Positions 1 through 12,071 of a stretch of DNA of 64,000 nucleotides are shown one piece after another. The stretch is from positions 2,897,359 to 2,961,358 of the forward strand of contig JAJHZJ010000575.1 of the NCBI GenBank assembly GCA_023548195.1. The letters are read 5' to 3'. The position numbers were made by a program, and so were the translations under genes. How positions within the stretch are numbered: position 1 is the first letter of the stretch; every line of letters starts with the position of its first letter. Below the pieces are notes generated by a model. It was not told the DNA's origin and searched no databases. It was given only the letters and a program-made list of their open reading frames with translations. This stretch comes from Bettongia penicillata ogilbyi. Taxonomy: Eukaryota > Chordata > Mammalia > Diprotodontia > Potoroidae.

Positions 1-619
1 GCTTCCATTTGGCCAATTTTAATTTTTAAGGAATTATTTCCTTTAGTGAGTTTTTATACCTCTTTTATCAAACTGTTAATTCTTTTTCCATATCTTTCTG
101 GCAGAGCTCTTTTTTTCCCCATTTTTCCTCTACCCTTCTTGTTTCATCATTAAAATATTTTTTGCTCTTTTAAAAATCTTTTTCTTTAACTCCTCTAGGA
201 ATTCTTTTGAGCTTGTGTCCAATCAGCATTTTTCTTTGAGGCTCTGCTTGTAGATAATTTCAAACTGTTGTTTTCTGCATTTTGTATCTTGAATATGTAC
301 ATCGCCATAGCAGCTCTTTATGACTGGATTATTTTTTGTTGTTTGCTCATTTTTTCAACCTGTTTCTTGACTTTGAATTTTATATTAGTACTGTGCTCTG
401 CTCATTTCTGGTAGAGTATTACAGCCTGAGTTTCTGTCCTTATATGTCTTCCTATTGTTCTCATAGCTCAGTACTGAGGCTCTGAAAATTTTCAGTGCTC
501 ACAAAGTGATATGATCCAAAGAAAGATCTATTCGCTACCCTCTTGTTCTGAGTTCTGCAAGTTCCTGAACTGGGTTCAGATCTATTGACTTGTATGTCGC
601 TGAATTTCAGCTATTGTTT
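1..619 (-). mobile_element. L1-like remnant, probably ORF1 region (antisense)
   Basis: T-rich on the plus strand and A-rich on the minus strand, with no long ORF. Its composition and phrases resemble coiled-coil ORF1 sequence of marsupial L1 elements. It lies in KNG1 intron 3. The assignment is tentative. Confidence 0.35.
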
Positions 620-1315
620 TATGTCCTTCATTTTTGAAGAGGAACAATGACATCACAGAGGATGTCTTGACTCATGCATGAACTAGATTTAAGTGAGGGA
701 GAGTTGCACAAAGTCATCAGCCTCACTCTCTCTTACAGAATTATCCAAGTATAGTGGCAAAATAAAAGTCAAATTGACTGGAGATGGCCTGGGATGCAGT
801 GGATGATGTTGAAATCTTTGGAATCTGGCTCTAGGTATCTCACAGCACCTGCTTCAGCTGCCGTCATGGTTACTGGAACAAACTGTTGTCATCTACCTAT
901 TCAACTAGGAAAGTCTTCACAAGCTTGGGGTAGACACCTTTCCGTAAATTGCCAACATGTTTGTAACCCATTTGGTTACCCTCGACCTAGTTTAGTTCAT
1001 TTACTGAGACTGTCTGTTGGGATGTGGACACTGATCATGCTACAGTTTCTTGAAGCCATGGGTGAAATTTGAATGCCAGGTGGACACCAGAGGTGGATGA
1101 TCAGCCCTGAAAACAGTTGGGAAGATCTCACATCAGAGGTGCTAGTCCCTGTTGAACATTTATACATCCCAAACTTAATTTCACTGAGCTTCAGTAAACT
1201 CGGCTGGACTCAGCCCACTGAGAAGTTCTATAGATTCATAATGACTGAACCAAGAATTTCGTCTTGGTCTTCTGCCTGGGTTATTCTAAGGTGGGTTTAT
1301 GTTTAAGGCTAAAGG
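620..1315 (+). mobile_element. RTE-derived SINE-like repeat with extended tail
   Basis: The opening TCCTTCATTTTTGAAGAGGA and the following CAGCCTCACTCTCTC and ACTGGAGATGGCC blocks are shared with a second copy at 52845-53160. They match the start of RTE-derived SINEs of marsupials. The short ORFs here are chance. Confidence 0.55.
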
Positions 1316-1757
1316 TTAAAACTAAGTCCCTGCTCTGTTCCTAGCCTTCGAACCACACAACTAAGTTTCTGAAGTTTACTCCTTGCTACACAGAAAGTAC
1401 TCTGCTTACTTGCCCACGACCACTTCTCTACTCTGCATCTGTGACCCATTCATGGGTTATGAGTGACAGAGGTGCCAGATGGCACCTGTACTTTCTCCCA
1501 GTGCTAATTCTGGGATCCCCCTTTCTGTCCCAGTGCTTTCTGCCCTGCTGCTCTTTATCAACCTTCTTTTCAGTTCCAGGTGCTGAGATGTTCCTTAATG
1601 CTGCTGCCCCACTTTACTCCTGGGCAGATCCAACTCCAGTGTCTGCAGATCTTTCTGTCTAAGCTTTTCTGGGCTGAAAAAAATAATTCACTGTAATACT
1701 TTCTTGACCTTCCTGATCTGAATTTTGTAGTATGCATTTTCTAAATTGTAGAAAGGT
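1316..1757. other. KNG1 intron 3, unassigned sequence
   Basis: No coding signal was found. It could be a degraded 5' portion of the flanking L1-like remnant, but no diagnostic block was recognised. Confidence 0.3.
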
Positions 1758-2097
1758 ATGCTGGGTGATCTGGGGAAAAAGTACTTCTTATGCCTTTGCC
1801 ATTTTGATCTAGCTGTCTCTGGCATTTCCAATGGCTATTCCCTGTGCCTAGAATGTTTTCCCTTCTTCTCTCCATCTCCTGACTTCCCTGGATTCCTGGA
1901 AGTCCAGCTGAAATTTCACCTTCTGCAGAAAGTCTTTCCCTTTCCTTCTTAATTCGTTACTTCTCTTTATTAATCATTTAGAATTTATCCTACATTGCCT
2001 ATTTGTACATCTTTATTTTCATTCTCTCTCTCTCCTTAATAACACGGGCCTTCTTTTGCTTTCTTTATTTCTCCATCACTTAGCACAGCACCTAGCA
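1758..2097 (+). mobile_element. L2-type LINE 3' end
   Basis: The order CCTAGAATG, a 'TTTCACCTTCTGCAGAAAG' block and a terminal 'CTTAGCACAGCACCTAGCA' block is typical of L2-type 3' ends. Similar copies occur at 15655, 34080, 48090, 57580 and 63370. Confidence 0.55.
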
Positions 2098-2355
2098 ATG
2101 TTGCTGCTCAGTCATTTAGTCATGTCGGACTCTTTCCAACCATATTTGGGGTTTTCTTGGCAGATACTGGAGTGGTGTGCCATTTTCTTGTCTAACTCAT
2201 TTTACAAATGAGGAAACTGAAGCAAACAGGATAAAGTGACTTGTCCAGGGTCACACAGCCAGTAAGTGTCTGAGGCTAGATTTGAACCAAGTAAGATAAG
2301 TCTTCCTGACTCCAGGCCTGGCACACTATCCATTGTGCCCCCTGGCTGCCCCAGT
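2098..2355 (-). mobile_element. MAR1/MIR-type tRNA-derived SINE
   Basis: Reverse complement of the common marsupial SINE: 'GAGGAAACTGA', 'GTCACACAGCCAGTAAGTGTC', and the tRNA-like head with 'ATCCATTGTGCC'. It lies 75 bp beyond KNG1 exon 3. Confidence 0.75.
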
Positions 2356-2430
2356 GCACTCCACTAATGCAGAGCCATATAATGAAAAATGACATTGGCA
2401 CTGTGTGGAACAGTTGGGCTAATCACATAC

Positions 2431-2515
2431 CTGGAATGATGTGGCAATTCTGTTCAATGATATTGAATTCTTTTCCATTCTGATTCTTCACCGTGATTGT
2501 GCATTCTCCCTGTGC
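2431..2515 (-). CDS. KNG1: KNG1 coding exon 3 (end of cystatin domain 1)
   Basis: This 85-nt exon starts in phase 0 after TTTAG and ends in phase 1 before GTATGTG. It encodes AQGECTITV and EQNCHIIP, the final hairpin of cystatin domain 1 with its last two cysteines. Length and phase correspond to exon 3 of HRG (100 nt) and FETUB (88 nt). Confidence 0.92.
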
Positions 2516-4166
2516 CTAAACACAAAGAAGGGACTGTGAGTCTTCAGCCACAGATTCAGAAACCCACTTAATTGAGAAGAATCTTCTGGTCATGGATTGG
2601 GGGAAGGAGTGACATGGTCATATTTGGACTTAAGAAAATTGGCTGCCAGAAATTTATCAGATAGACAGGAGTAGTGAGAGATTTGAAATAGGAAGGCCAA
2701 TTAAGAAGTAATAATTTAGGCCAGAAATAGAGAGGTTCCGAATGAAGGGGGCAACTGAGTGAGCAGACATAAGGGATCCAATGGAAATGATGTTGGGGAA
2801 TGAGAAACAATGTCTGGCAACTTGGACAGGGGACAATGAGAAGTCAAGGATAATGCTGAAGGTAGGAGGTTTGGAGACTGATGTCTTGGACAGCAATACA
2901 GAAGGCTCGAAGGAGTAGTTGAGGAGTTTGATTTTGGGGCACATTAAGTCTGAGGTGTCTCTGGGAAAACCAGTTTGAAATGTCCAATAGACAATCAGTA
3001 ATGCAGGACTGTAACTCAGAGGAGAGGCTGGAGCTGGAAATATAAACCTGGGAATCATCTGCATAAAGATGATAATTGGATTTAAGTCAAAGGTGTGTTA
3101 CATGTAAGTTTCATAATGGAGCCTTGAACCAGAGCCAGGGCTTGTCCTACTCTATTATGGGGAGATATTGAATGAAAGCTACTATAAATGATGAATTTCT
3201 GAGCATTATTCTTCCCAGATCTGGAAGTATTTTCCCTTTACCAGGATGTAGGCTACCTTAGGACTCTACCTGTTATACTCCCCTCTTGCTTCTCCACTGG
3301 ATCTTAGTAGCTTAGTAATTTGGGGTTCTTGTAGGTTTTACCAGTGGAACTCAACTTCTGGCAAAGTCTATCAAGATGACAAATACAGAGCCAGTGATAG
3401 ACTTGTGGTTTTGTTAGACTTATAGACTACCATCCTCCTTATCTGTTGATGTTTAGATTGGACACAAGGTGATTCATTTTTTAAGCCCAGCTACTCAAGA
3501 CCTCCTATGAAATTAGTGGAGAGAGGACACACATGAACAGAATTAGGGACCCTCCAAGTATTGCAAGGCAAAACCAGAGACATCATACTTAAGTGGTTTG
3601 CTATTTCCTTTTCCAGCTCATTTTACAGATGAGGAAACTGAGACAAACAGGGTTAAGAGACTTGCCTGGGGTCACACAGATAGCAAGTATCTGAGGCTGG
3701 ATCTGAACTCAGGAAGATCAGCCTTCTTGACTCCAGAACTGACAATCTATCCACTGTGCCACCACTGAACCATGATATAGTAGGTTAGCAAGAAATCCAG
3801 CCCTAAAGTCCTACTTTTTGGATTTTCTCTGAGCACTGTAGCATTCTCCAGCAAGGAAAGAAGCTAATACCCTCAAAAGAACTTTAGACAGCAGCCACCA
3901 ATTTCCTGGACTCTGAGATCAATCTCTTGCCTTCCTCATTGTTGTAACATTGACTCCTTCATCACTTCCCCTTTATGCCTAAAGCTATGACATAAAACAA
4001 AAACCCTCATATTCATTTGATCACAGAGAAAAAAATCCATTTAACTTTCAAAATAGACCACCAGAATACTTTTCAAGTTTGTCCTCCTTCTGTTCGGTCC
4101 TGTAAGACCAATGAGAAGAGTTTTCCTTCCTTCTCTCACCAAAGTGCAAATTGCAAAGAGAAAGGA

Positions 4167-4256
<90 letters not shown>

Positions 4257-7200
4257 ACAGATAGTAAAAGAATTTTACCCGATTTGCAGAATCTTTGAAG
4301 CTACATTCTTTCCAGTTTTTCCCTGTTTCAATCGTACATTTGCTCTCTCGGACTTCATAGGTTATTTTGACGGTGCGCTCGCTGGAGTCCTACGGGAAAT
4401 GGCAAATGGACATTGTGTTGCAAAGCTGGGAAACCCCCAAACCCAGGACTTTGTTAGGAGGGTCTCTCCATACATCTGCTGCAAGTTTGATTGAATTGAT
4501 CTTCTTCAGGTTCTCTGTGGGTCTTAGTATTCACAGAATATGAGAACTCCATCCCAATCCCTTAATATACTACCTTCCTCAGTTCTTGTATTTTACTTAC
4601 CTGTCCCCACATTTTTCCCCTCAGTAGAATATAAGGTCGCAGAGGGCAGAGCCCATTTCATTTCTGACTTTGAATCCCCAGCACCTTCCACACCCTGACC
4701 CACAGCAACCACCTAACAAAAGTTGGTTGAATCTAATTATATATCAGGTAATTCAACATCTCATTTAGTAGGTGGGGAAACTGAGGTCCAGAAAAGAGAA
4801 GGAATTATGTGATCAACGTCTAGAACTCCAGTACCCCTCACTCACAAGATAGCACTCATCTCACATCATTACACTGCCTCATTTGTAGTCCTTAAGTCAT
4901 CACTTGATGAATCTTACATCTATAATTAATTACCCTGATCACATTTGATTTAAAAGTCTCAAGCTATTATTTGGCTTGTTTTTTTTTTCCTTTAGTGAAA
5001 ATAGAATGAAATATTTGCCAATTAGAAAAATTAATTTTTTAATTAAAAAAATAAATCAGTGATTGATAAAGTAGAACCTTGGATTCTCTTCATGTCTCAG
5101 TCATTTGGGTAACTGTGAAGGTGTAGTCTCTAATAAACCATTCTTGGGGATGGGGAGGAACATTTAAATTTTTTTTAAATTTCCTTTTTAAAGCTGTTTG
5201 GAGTGGTGAGAAGACATTGGACAGCAAATCAGAACACCAGGATTCCAACCTCCAAGCTATTCCTTTTTAGTTCTGTGTCCTTAAGAAACAATCTTCCCCT
5301 CTGCTAGGTATCAGTTTCATCTGTAAATGATGGGATGACTCTAGATGTCTCTAAGTTCTCTCTCAGTCCTAACATTCTGTGACTCTGTAATTCTTGTGTA
5401 ACTATTCTATGATCTGACTGCATGACATGGGACAAATAACTGGTTTCTCTCTTTGTCAGCACGAATGAAGCATCAATTTGGTTCCATCCCTTAGCATGTG
5501 ATTTGTCAAATAAAGGTTAGCCAAGGATTTACCTACAGATGCTGTGTCAATGGACTGGCAACTAAAATACAGTAGACCCATCTGAGGTTATACTTATAAG
5601 GAAAGGTAGTGCCAGAACAATGACTTAGCTATCAGTTTGTTTGTTTTTAATAGAATTGATTCATGGTTTGGGGGCTCAGGATATATTGCCTCTGGGAGCT
5701 TGATCAGCCTGGAGAAGCTCACAGCAGGCATTAGTTGCTTCTCCTCTGGAATCATGTTCATGTTTGTCCAAGAAAACTACATCCTGGAGTACATGGAATT
5801 GGCATGACTAAGTTGTGTTGCTTTTCTCTTTATGAGATTAGTTCAGAAGTCTCTTCCTTTTATCATTCAATTAACTGAATCCAACATCCAACAGAATGGA
5901 CACAAGGTCAGGAAGTATTTTTATACCAAAAAAAATTAATTTATCCAACAACAAAACAATTGAAAGTGAGCATTGATAAATTTGAATGATAAAGCTTGGC
6001 CTCAAAGAAGAGATGTGGAAGGCGATCTAAATTGGTTCTCTAGGAAAATACAATCTCGGTAAGGCCAAGGATTGTTGGGTTTTTTTATTTGAATTCCCAG
6101 TACTTGGGCAATGCTTTACACAGAAGAGGTCCTTAACAGTTGTGTTGTCATTTTGTTAATTGAATTGACCCAGAGTCAAAGGAACTGGGTTCAAATCTTG
6201 CTCTGTCTCTGTGTGACTTTGGGAAAGTTGCCTCCCCTCTTTAGGTCACAGTTTCATCATGCATCGCATGGAAGAGGGTTTGAAATAGATGCCTTCTAAT
6301 ATTCCTTCTAGCTCTTATCTAGACATTCTATAAAATATGGCAAGTACCTATTACGATAGAGAAACATGGATCTTTCACAACAAGCCTTCTTACATTTTGC
6401 AAGAAAAGTGTTTGGTGATTAAATAAGCTGTAGAATGGTCAAAAAATAAATCATAGAAACAATTTATAATTTCTTTAAAGAGAATGACAACAATGAGACA
6501 ATATCCCAAAATTTGTGAGATGAAGTCAAAGAAGTACTTGAAAAAATATATCTCTAAATATAGACATCAATAAGAGATAGAGCAGATCAATGAATTGTGC
6601 GTGCAATTTAAAAAAAAAACCTAGAAAAAGAATAAATTTGAAATTCCCAATTGTTAATATATCTACCTACCAAGACAAACCCAGAGATTATGTGAACACA
6701 ACTATTAAACACTTCATAGAAATAAAGACAAATCTAAACAACTGGAGAAGTATTAATTGCTCATGAGTAGCTGAGCCAATATAATACAAATGACAGTTCT
6801 ACCCAAGTTACTTTATTGAGTACGATGCCAATCAAACTACCAAAGAATTATTTTGTAGAAGTAGAAAAAAAACAGAATTCATCTGGAAGTACAAAAGATC
6901 AAGAATATCAAGAAAATCAATGAAAAAATGTGAAGGAAAATAACCTAGCTGTTTCAGATTTTGGTCTATATTTGATAATCAGGAAAACAATCTGATGCTG
7001 GATAAGAAATGGAGTAGTGGATCAGTGGAAAAGGAAGTGGAAAAGGTAAAGAAAAATGACAACTTCACCAATAATGCATCAGTGTCCCAAATTTTCCACA
7101 TTCTCTCCAACATTTGTCATGCTCCTTTTCTGTTGTTTTAGTCGATTTGATAGATACCTCAGAGTTGCTTTAAATTTGCATTTTTCTAATCAGCAGAGGT

Positions 7201-10200
7201 TTTAAACATTATCTTTATATGACTATATATGGCTTTGATTTCTTCTTCTGAAAACTGCCCATTCATATCCTTTGACAATTTAGCAATTAGGGAGGGCCTT
7301 GTATCTTTATAAATCTGTCTCAGTTCTCTATATATTTGAGAAATTAGGCCTTTATCAGAAACACTGTATGTAAAAATTGTTTCCCACCTTGCTGCTTTCC
7401 TTCTAATCATGGTTGCACTGGTTTTGATCATGTAAAACCCTTTTAATTTAATATAGTCAAAAGCATCCATTTTACATTTCATAATGCTCTCTATCTCTTC
7501 TTTGGTCATAAATTCTTTCCTTCTCTATAGATCTGACAGTCAAGTTATTCCTTGCTGTCCTAACTTGCTTATGATAGCACCCTTTATGTCTAAATCATGT
7601 ACCAAATTTGAACTTACCTTGGTATACAGTATAAGATGTTGGTCTGTACCTGTTTTCTGCCACATGGTTTTCTAGTTTCCCCAGTATCTTTGTCAAATCG
7701 TGAGTTCTTATCCCAGCAGCTCGGGTCTTTGGGTTTATCAAACACTAGTAATTTATTCCTGTGTTTAGTATATCAAATATATTCCACTGATCAAGCACTC
7801 TGTTTCCTAGCTGGTACCAGATAGTTTAAATGATTGGCACTTTGTAATACAGTTTGAGATCTGCTGTGGCCAGGCCACCTTCCTTTGCATTTTTTTCCTT
7901 AACTCCCTTGACATTCTTGACCTTTTATTTTTCCAGATGAATATTGTTATTTTTTTCTTTCTCTATAAAATAATTTTCAGTAGTTTGACAGTTATGGCAC
8001 TGAATACACACATTAATTTCAGTTGAATGGTCATTGTTATTATATTGGCTCAGCCAATCCCTGAGCAACTGATATTTTTTTCCAGTTGTCTAGATTTGAC
8101 TATTTGTGTGAAAAGTGTTTTATAATTGTATGTCTAGAGTTCCTGAGTTTATCTTGACAGGTCGACACCTAAGCATTTGGTAAATGGAATTTCTCTTTCT
8201 ATCTCTTGCTGCTGGAAATTTTTGTTGGAAATATATAGAGATGTTGATGATTTATATAGTTTTATCTTAAATCCTGCAACTTTGCTAAAATTGTTAATCA
8301 TTTCAAATAGATTTCTAGTTGATTCTCTAAGTATACCATCTTATCATCTACAAAGCTTGATAGTTTTATTTCCATATTGTCTAGTCTATTTTTTTTTAAT
8401 TTCCTTTTCTTATTGCCATGGCTAACATTCTAGTAGAATATTGAATAATAGTGGTGATAATAGGCATCCTTGCTTCACCCTTGTATTGGGGAGACTTCTA
8501 GCTTACCCCCATTTCAGATAATGCTTGCTGATGGTTTTTGATAGGTATTATTAATTATTTTAAGGAAAGCTCCCTTCATTCCTATGCTAAAAAGCATGGT
8601 GCTTTTAATAGGAACAAGTATTGTATTTTGACAAAAGTTTTTTTTCTGTATCTCTTGAGAAAATCATATCAGATGTCTGTTGTTTTCTTTTATTTATATA
8701 GTCACTTATACTAGTGGTTTTCCTAATATTGAACCAGCCCTACATTCCTGGTATCAATATCACCTGACCATAGAGTATGAGCCTCGTGATAGATTGCCAT
8801 AATCTCTTAGCTGGTATTTTATTTTTAAAATTTTTACATCAATCTTCATTAGGGATATTGGTCTATAGTTTTCTTTCTCTGTTTTGCCTCTTCCTGGATT
8901 AGGTATTAGCACAAAACCAATGAGATTTTTTTTATTGTTTTGCTTTATTATATATTTATTTTTCGTTTTCAACATTCACTTTTATAGGATTTTGAGTTCC
9001 CGGTTTCCCCCTTCCTCCCCTCCTGCCTCCCCAAGATGTCATGCAATGATATAGGGCTATAACTGCACAATCATGTTAAATATATTTCCACCTTAGTCAT
9101 GTTGTAGAATAAGAATCAGAACAAAAGGGAAAAAACCATGAGGGGAAAAAAAAGAGAAAATAGTATGTTTCAATCTGCATTCAGATTCCATAGTTCTTTC
9201 TCTGGATGTGGATAGCATATTCCATAATGAGTCAAAAATATTTTTCAAAAAAAAAAGTGAAAGGAGATACACACACACATACACACACACACACAAGAGA
9301 GAATACATATAGCAGCTCTTTTGTGGTCACAAAGAATTGGAAATCAAGGGGATGTCTACAAAATGACTAATATGAAAACACATTTAATATGAATATATAA
9401 TATATGTAGAGGCTATATCAGATTGCTTATCATCTTGGGGAGTGAGGAGGGAAGGAAGGTGGAGAAAATTTAGAACTAAAAATCTTGTGGAAGTGAATGT
9501 TGAAAACTAAAAATAAAATATAAGAAAATCACTTTGTAAATTATAAACCATTATTTAAACGTCAGTCACTGTTACTTTTAGAAATGCAAAATAGTACAAT
9601 AAAATATTTCTAAAGGAAAAAAGGGAATTTTGGTAGCAGGCTAGAGGAAATAAAATGAAAGTCAGAAAAAGAAAGCTTTCAATTAGGTACCTTTCACAAC
9701 AACCCATCTAAGAAATAACGGGAAACTAAAGTAGGCTGGTAGTCATATGAATGGAAAGAAAGGGATGGACTCAAGAAATTATATAGGCAAAATCAAAACA
9801 ACTTAGCAACAGCTCACCCATGTGGAGGGGGGGAGAGAGAAGCTTCCAGCCTCCAATCTTGGATGCTCAGAAGGATTGTGGTACCCACAACAGAAAGAGG
9901 AAGAGTGAGTGTGGAGGCCACGGGTGGGTTGGACATTGAAGGAGCACTGAGGAAGGAGGGCATGGAGGTGCCGCAGGAGAACATTACCAGCACAGGACAA
10001 TCAGCGGACAGAGCCCAGGAAGTGGCCGCGAAGGTCACTCACTCACCACCAGCGAGGCTGTCAGTATTCGGTGCAGGACAAACTGGGGGCCAGATGACTT
10101 CTGGTTATTGTAATTGGTCAGCGCCGCATCCACGGCTCGGAAGACATCATCATCCTCACAGGTAACATCCTTCCCCCAAGACGCAACCTGGACGCTCAGC

Positions 10201-10238
10201 TGGCTGGCCGCAAGCAGGAGGACCACAGCTAGCTTCAT
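2431..10238 (-). CDS. KNG1: Kininogen-1, first cystatin domain (exons 1-3; gene continues beyond left edge)
   Basis: Kininogen is a secreted plasma protein: the precursor of bradykinin, a cofactor of contact activation, and a cysteine-protease inhibitor. Three coding exons join as 10238..10047, 4389..4279 and 2515..2431, with GT/AG borders and phases 0, 0, 1. The product starts [13 protein letters not shown], a hydrophobic signal peptide, and continues with a cystatin-like domain 1 ([14 protein letters not shown], then [37 protein letters not shown]) that aligns block by block with mammalian KNG1. The window holds 129 residues plus one base of the next codon. Cystatin domains 2 and 3, the bradykinin segment and the His-rich domain must lie beyond base 1; no exon 4 was found in 1-2430. 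The gene is downstream of HRG on the same strand, as in other mammals. Confidence 0.93.
2560..3175 (+). repeat. Ancient interspersed repeat (family not named)
   Basis: It contains 'GAGTGACATGGTCA', 'TTGAAATGTCCAATAGACAA' and 'GGGAATCATCTGCATAAAGATG' blocks. Related pieces occur at 30600-31015, 44600-44830, 47070-47660 and 54230-54650. The overlapping minus-strand ORFs of 80 and 135 codons are not supported as genes. Confidence 0.5.
3585..3770 (-). mobile_element. MAR1/MIR-type SINE
   Basis: It carries 'CAGCTCATTTTACAGATGAGG', the tRNA-like 'GTCACACAGATAGCAAGTATC' block and a terminal 'ATCCACTGTGCCACC', in reverse orientation. It lies in KNG1 intron 2. Confidence 0.75.
4170..4257 (+). repeat. 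(TAGA/CAGA)n tetranucleotide microsatellite
   Basis: A run of TAGA units, a block of CAGA units, then TAGA units again: a compound microsatellite. It ends about 20 bp from the KNG1 exon 2 donor. Confidence 0.97.
4279..4389 (-). CDS. KNG1: KNG1 coding exon 2
   Basis: This 111-nt exon (37 residues, phase 0 at both ends) is flanked by an acceptor ending GTAG and the donor GTAAAA. It encodes YEVRESKC and GKNWKEC, the conserved central cystatin strands with two disulfide cysteines. A TAGA/CAGA microsatellite lies about 20 bp beyond the donor, inside intron 2. Confidence 0.93.
4390..6435. other. KNG1 intron 1, distal part: no gene seen
   Basis: Only diffuse MIR-like fragments are visible, for example near 4750-4830, 5215-5410 and 6110-6300, plus AT-rich unique sequence. 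No coding exon was recognised on either strand. Confidence 0.5.
6440..7010 (+). mobile_element. L1 ORF2 fragment (reverse transcriptase C-terminal side), degraded
   Basis: Broken-frame translation includes 'IYLPRQTQ', '[10 protein letters not shown]' and '[12 protein letters not shown]' type blocks, recognisable as L1 ORF2 beyond the RT core. A related fragment lies at 45150-45665. Many stops; inactive. Confidence 0.65.
7080..8925 (-). mobile_element. L1 ORF2 remnant (RT domain through C-terminus), 5' truncated
   Basis: Minus-strand frames encode L1 ORF2 pieces. Near 8900 '[15 protein letters not shown]' is the RT start. Near 7200-7500 the C-terminal part reads '[13 protein letters not shown]', '[13 protein letters not shown]' and '[10 protein letters not shown]'. 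The order is collinear with ORF2, but stops and frameshifts interrupt it. It sits in KNG1 intron 1 on the same strand as the gene. Confidence 0.8.
8926..9255 (-). mobile_element. L1 3' end
   Basis: The reverse complement carries the 'AAAATCCTATAAAAGTGAATG' type L1 tail used by marsupial L1 copies, followed by the C-rich tract near 9001-9035. It abuts the ORF2 remnant on its right side. Confidence 0.55.
9270..9530 (+). mobile_element. L1 3' end in opposite orientation
   Basis: It begins with a short CA repeat. 'GGAAATCAAGGGGATG' and the terminal 'CTTGTGGAAGTGAATGTTG' match the 3' end seen at 25315-25352, and it ends in an A-rich tail. Confidence 0.65.
10047..10238 (-). CDS. KNG1: KNG1 coding exon 1 (signal peptide and start of cystatin domain 1)
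   Basis: This exon encodes 64 residues. The ATG at 10238 was chosen because [13 protein letters not shown] is a signal peptide matching the KNG1 start; a longer in-frame ORF upstream is Arg/Glu-rich and looks like 5' UTR. The donor is GTG|GTGAGT at 10046 (phase 0). The stretch [18 protein letters not shown] is the family hallmark after the signal peptide. Confidence 0.94.
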
Positions 10239-12070
10239 TCCGAGCTGCTCACCACCTCTCTGGCTGCCAAGGGAACTGTCACCAGGGTGGCAAAGACTGA
10301 CTCTAAAACCTCTCCACCCCCGTTTTCTTTCTCCTCCCACTCTCTCTGTGTCTTTCTCTCCCTCTTCTTCTGGTCTTTTCTGGGGTTTTTTAATCACCAC
10401 AAAACAGTAGCCTCATTGCTCTGCTCAGATGGCATGGCTAGGTTTGTGGTGCTACACAGTTTGTGGTATTCAGAGAGCATGAACACCCACCTCCTACCAG
10501 CTCCACCCCTCAACCCCAGTTTAGCCAAATAGCTTATGTTGAAATCATTGCAACACAGAGGTTGTTGTCCTGCCTCAGGGACCAGGCTCTGCTAACTCCC
10601 CACTAAGTTGAGGCCAGTTCCCAGAAAACCTCTTGGAAACACATGCTCGCAGCTTTGGGAATGTTCTAGTTCAGTGACCTAGGAGGTCACTGACTTAGGA
10701 AGAAATAAAGAAAAGCCATCTCAGAGGTGGGACCTCCTCAGTGACTAGCCCCAGGTCAGCCACATTTGCCACTAGGGCATCACATAACTGCCCATAAGCT
10801 AATCTCCTGGAGAATTATCTTCCAACAGACCATGCCTCAGGCAGCACTGAGGAGAAGGGACACAAGGGAGACAGAGACATCCAATCCTGCTGTGGCTGAT
10901 GCTACCCCCTCCACACTGCGGGCCCTGAAGGGGGGAAAGGACATCTTCGGACATTTTGGCATCTAGGACAAACAATATAAATGCCCCCTTTAGTTTGGGG
11001 GAGGAGACAGCAGACACCACCCAGAAGCATGAAAGAGATTCCATGGTGACTTGAGGCTGACGCTGGGAGAGCTTCCCCTCCCCTCCACGGGCCCGTTTGA
11101 CCACTGCTGATTTAAACTGTCCTTCTTCGGGTGTTTAACTTGGAGTCCACAGTACTTGCATTTGAATCCTGCCTTAGACACCAGTGCCTCTCTGTGCTAA
11201 TAACAGTGTCTACTTCATAGCACCATTGTGAGGGTCGAATAAGGGAATTATATTGAATCTTGTAAGCCTTAAAGTACTATGAATGTTAGGGATTCACATT
11301 TTTCCCTCATTTGACATCCAAGAAGTCTTGGTACTTTCAGTGGTGGAAAACAACCCTTTTAATGAACAGATGGCTACTGCTGGGAAAGGGAATGAAAAGA
11401 GAGCTTGAAGTCACTCCCTGTCCCCTAAATGTCATGTTAGAGCTGGAGGAGACCTTGGGAATCACCTAGATCATGTCCTCCATCTTACAAAAGAAGAAAC
11501 TGAGGCAACAGAGAAAGTAAGTGATTTGTCCAAGGTCACACAGGAAGGAAAACTGAGGCTGACCTGGGACAATTATATAGATCCTAAAACTCCATTCTTT
11601 TCTAGAGGCCCAAGATTAGTGTCATAATAGGAACCAAGACTCAGACCTCTTGACTTCCAGTCAACTTGGATGTCTTTGATCCGCCTCAAAGGTGGCAACC
11701 TCTGCTGGCATGATTTATGATAATTGCTAAGCAGAGGTGAAGTCTCCAGGCTGTTCCAGGTGCTACCTGGCCTCCCAACTTATCCCCTCCCCATCCCCCA
11801 TCCCCATAAAGGTTAACTGGCTTGGGAGGACCAAACATCAAGGAAAATAAAGGTCAGCAGGATGGAGGAGGTGGAGGCATGGCCTCCCAGAAAGGCATAA
11901 CCCTCCTGCAGGGACTGTTGATCTGACTCTGTCCCCTTCCTCATCCACACCTAAAGTGCCTGCTCACCTATAGCATTTTCCCCTGCCTGGGTTTCATACT
12001 TTCAGCCTGGCTTTCTTTTCTTATCTTTCAGGTCTGGGCCTCAGAAGAGTTTGATGATGTGGAGAATTGG
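10239..12070. other. KNG1 upstream region: MIR fragments, no gene seen
   Basis: The first 200 bp contain the presumed KNG1 promoter and 5' UTR, pyrimidine-rich on the plus strand; no clear TATA box was found. MIR-like fragments lie near 11150-11300 and 11430-11690. ORFs up to 101 codons here show no family resemblance. Confidence 0.45.
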
Positions 12071-12071
12071 T

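Noticed and set aside
1..2430. Search for KNG1 exon 4 (start of cystatin domain 2)
   Set aside because: No minus-strand frame with the CxGC-type linker and flanking splice sites was found; only repeats are visible, so exon 4 is presumed outside the window.
4170..4257. TAGA/CAGA array considered as a CRISPR-like or regulatory repeat
   Set aside because: It is a simple tetranucleotide microsatellite without spacers; no CRISPR array exists in this eukaryotic window.
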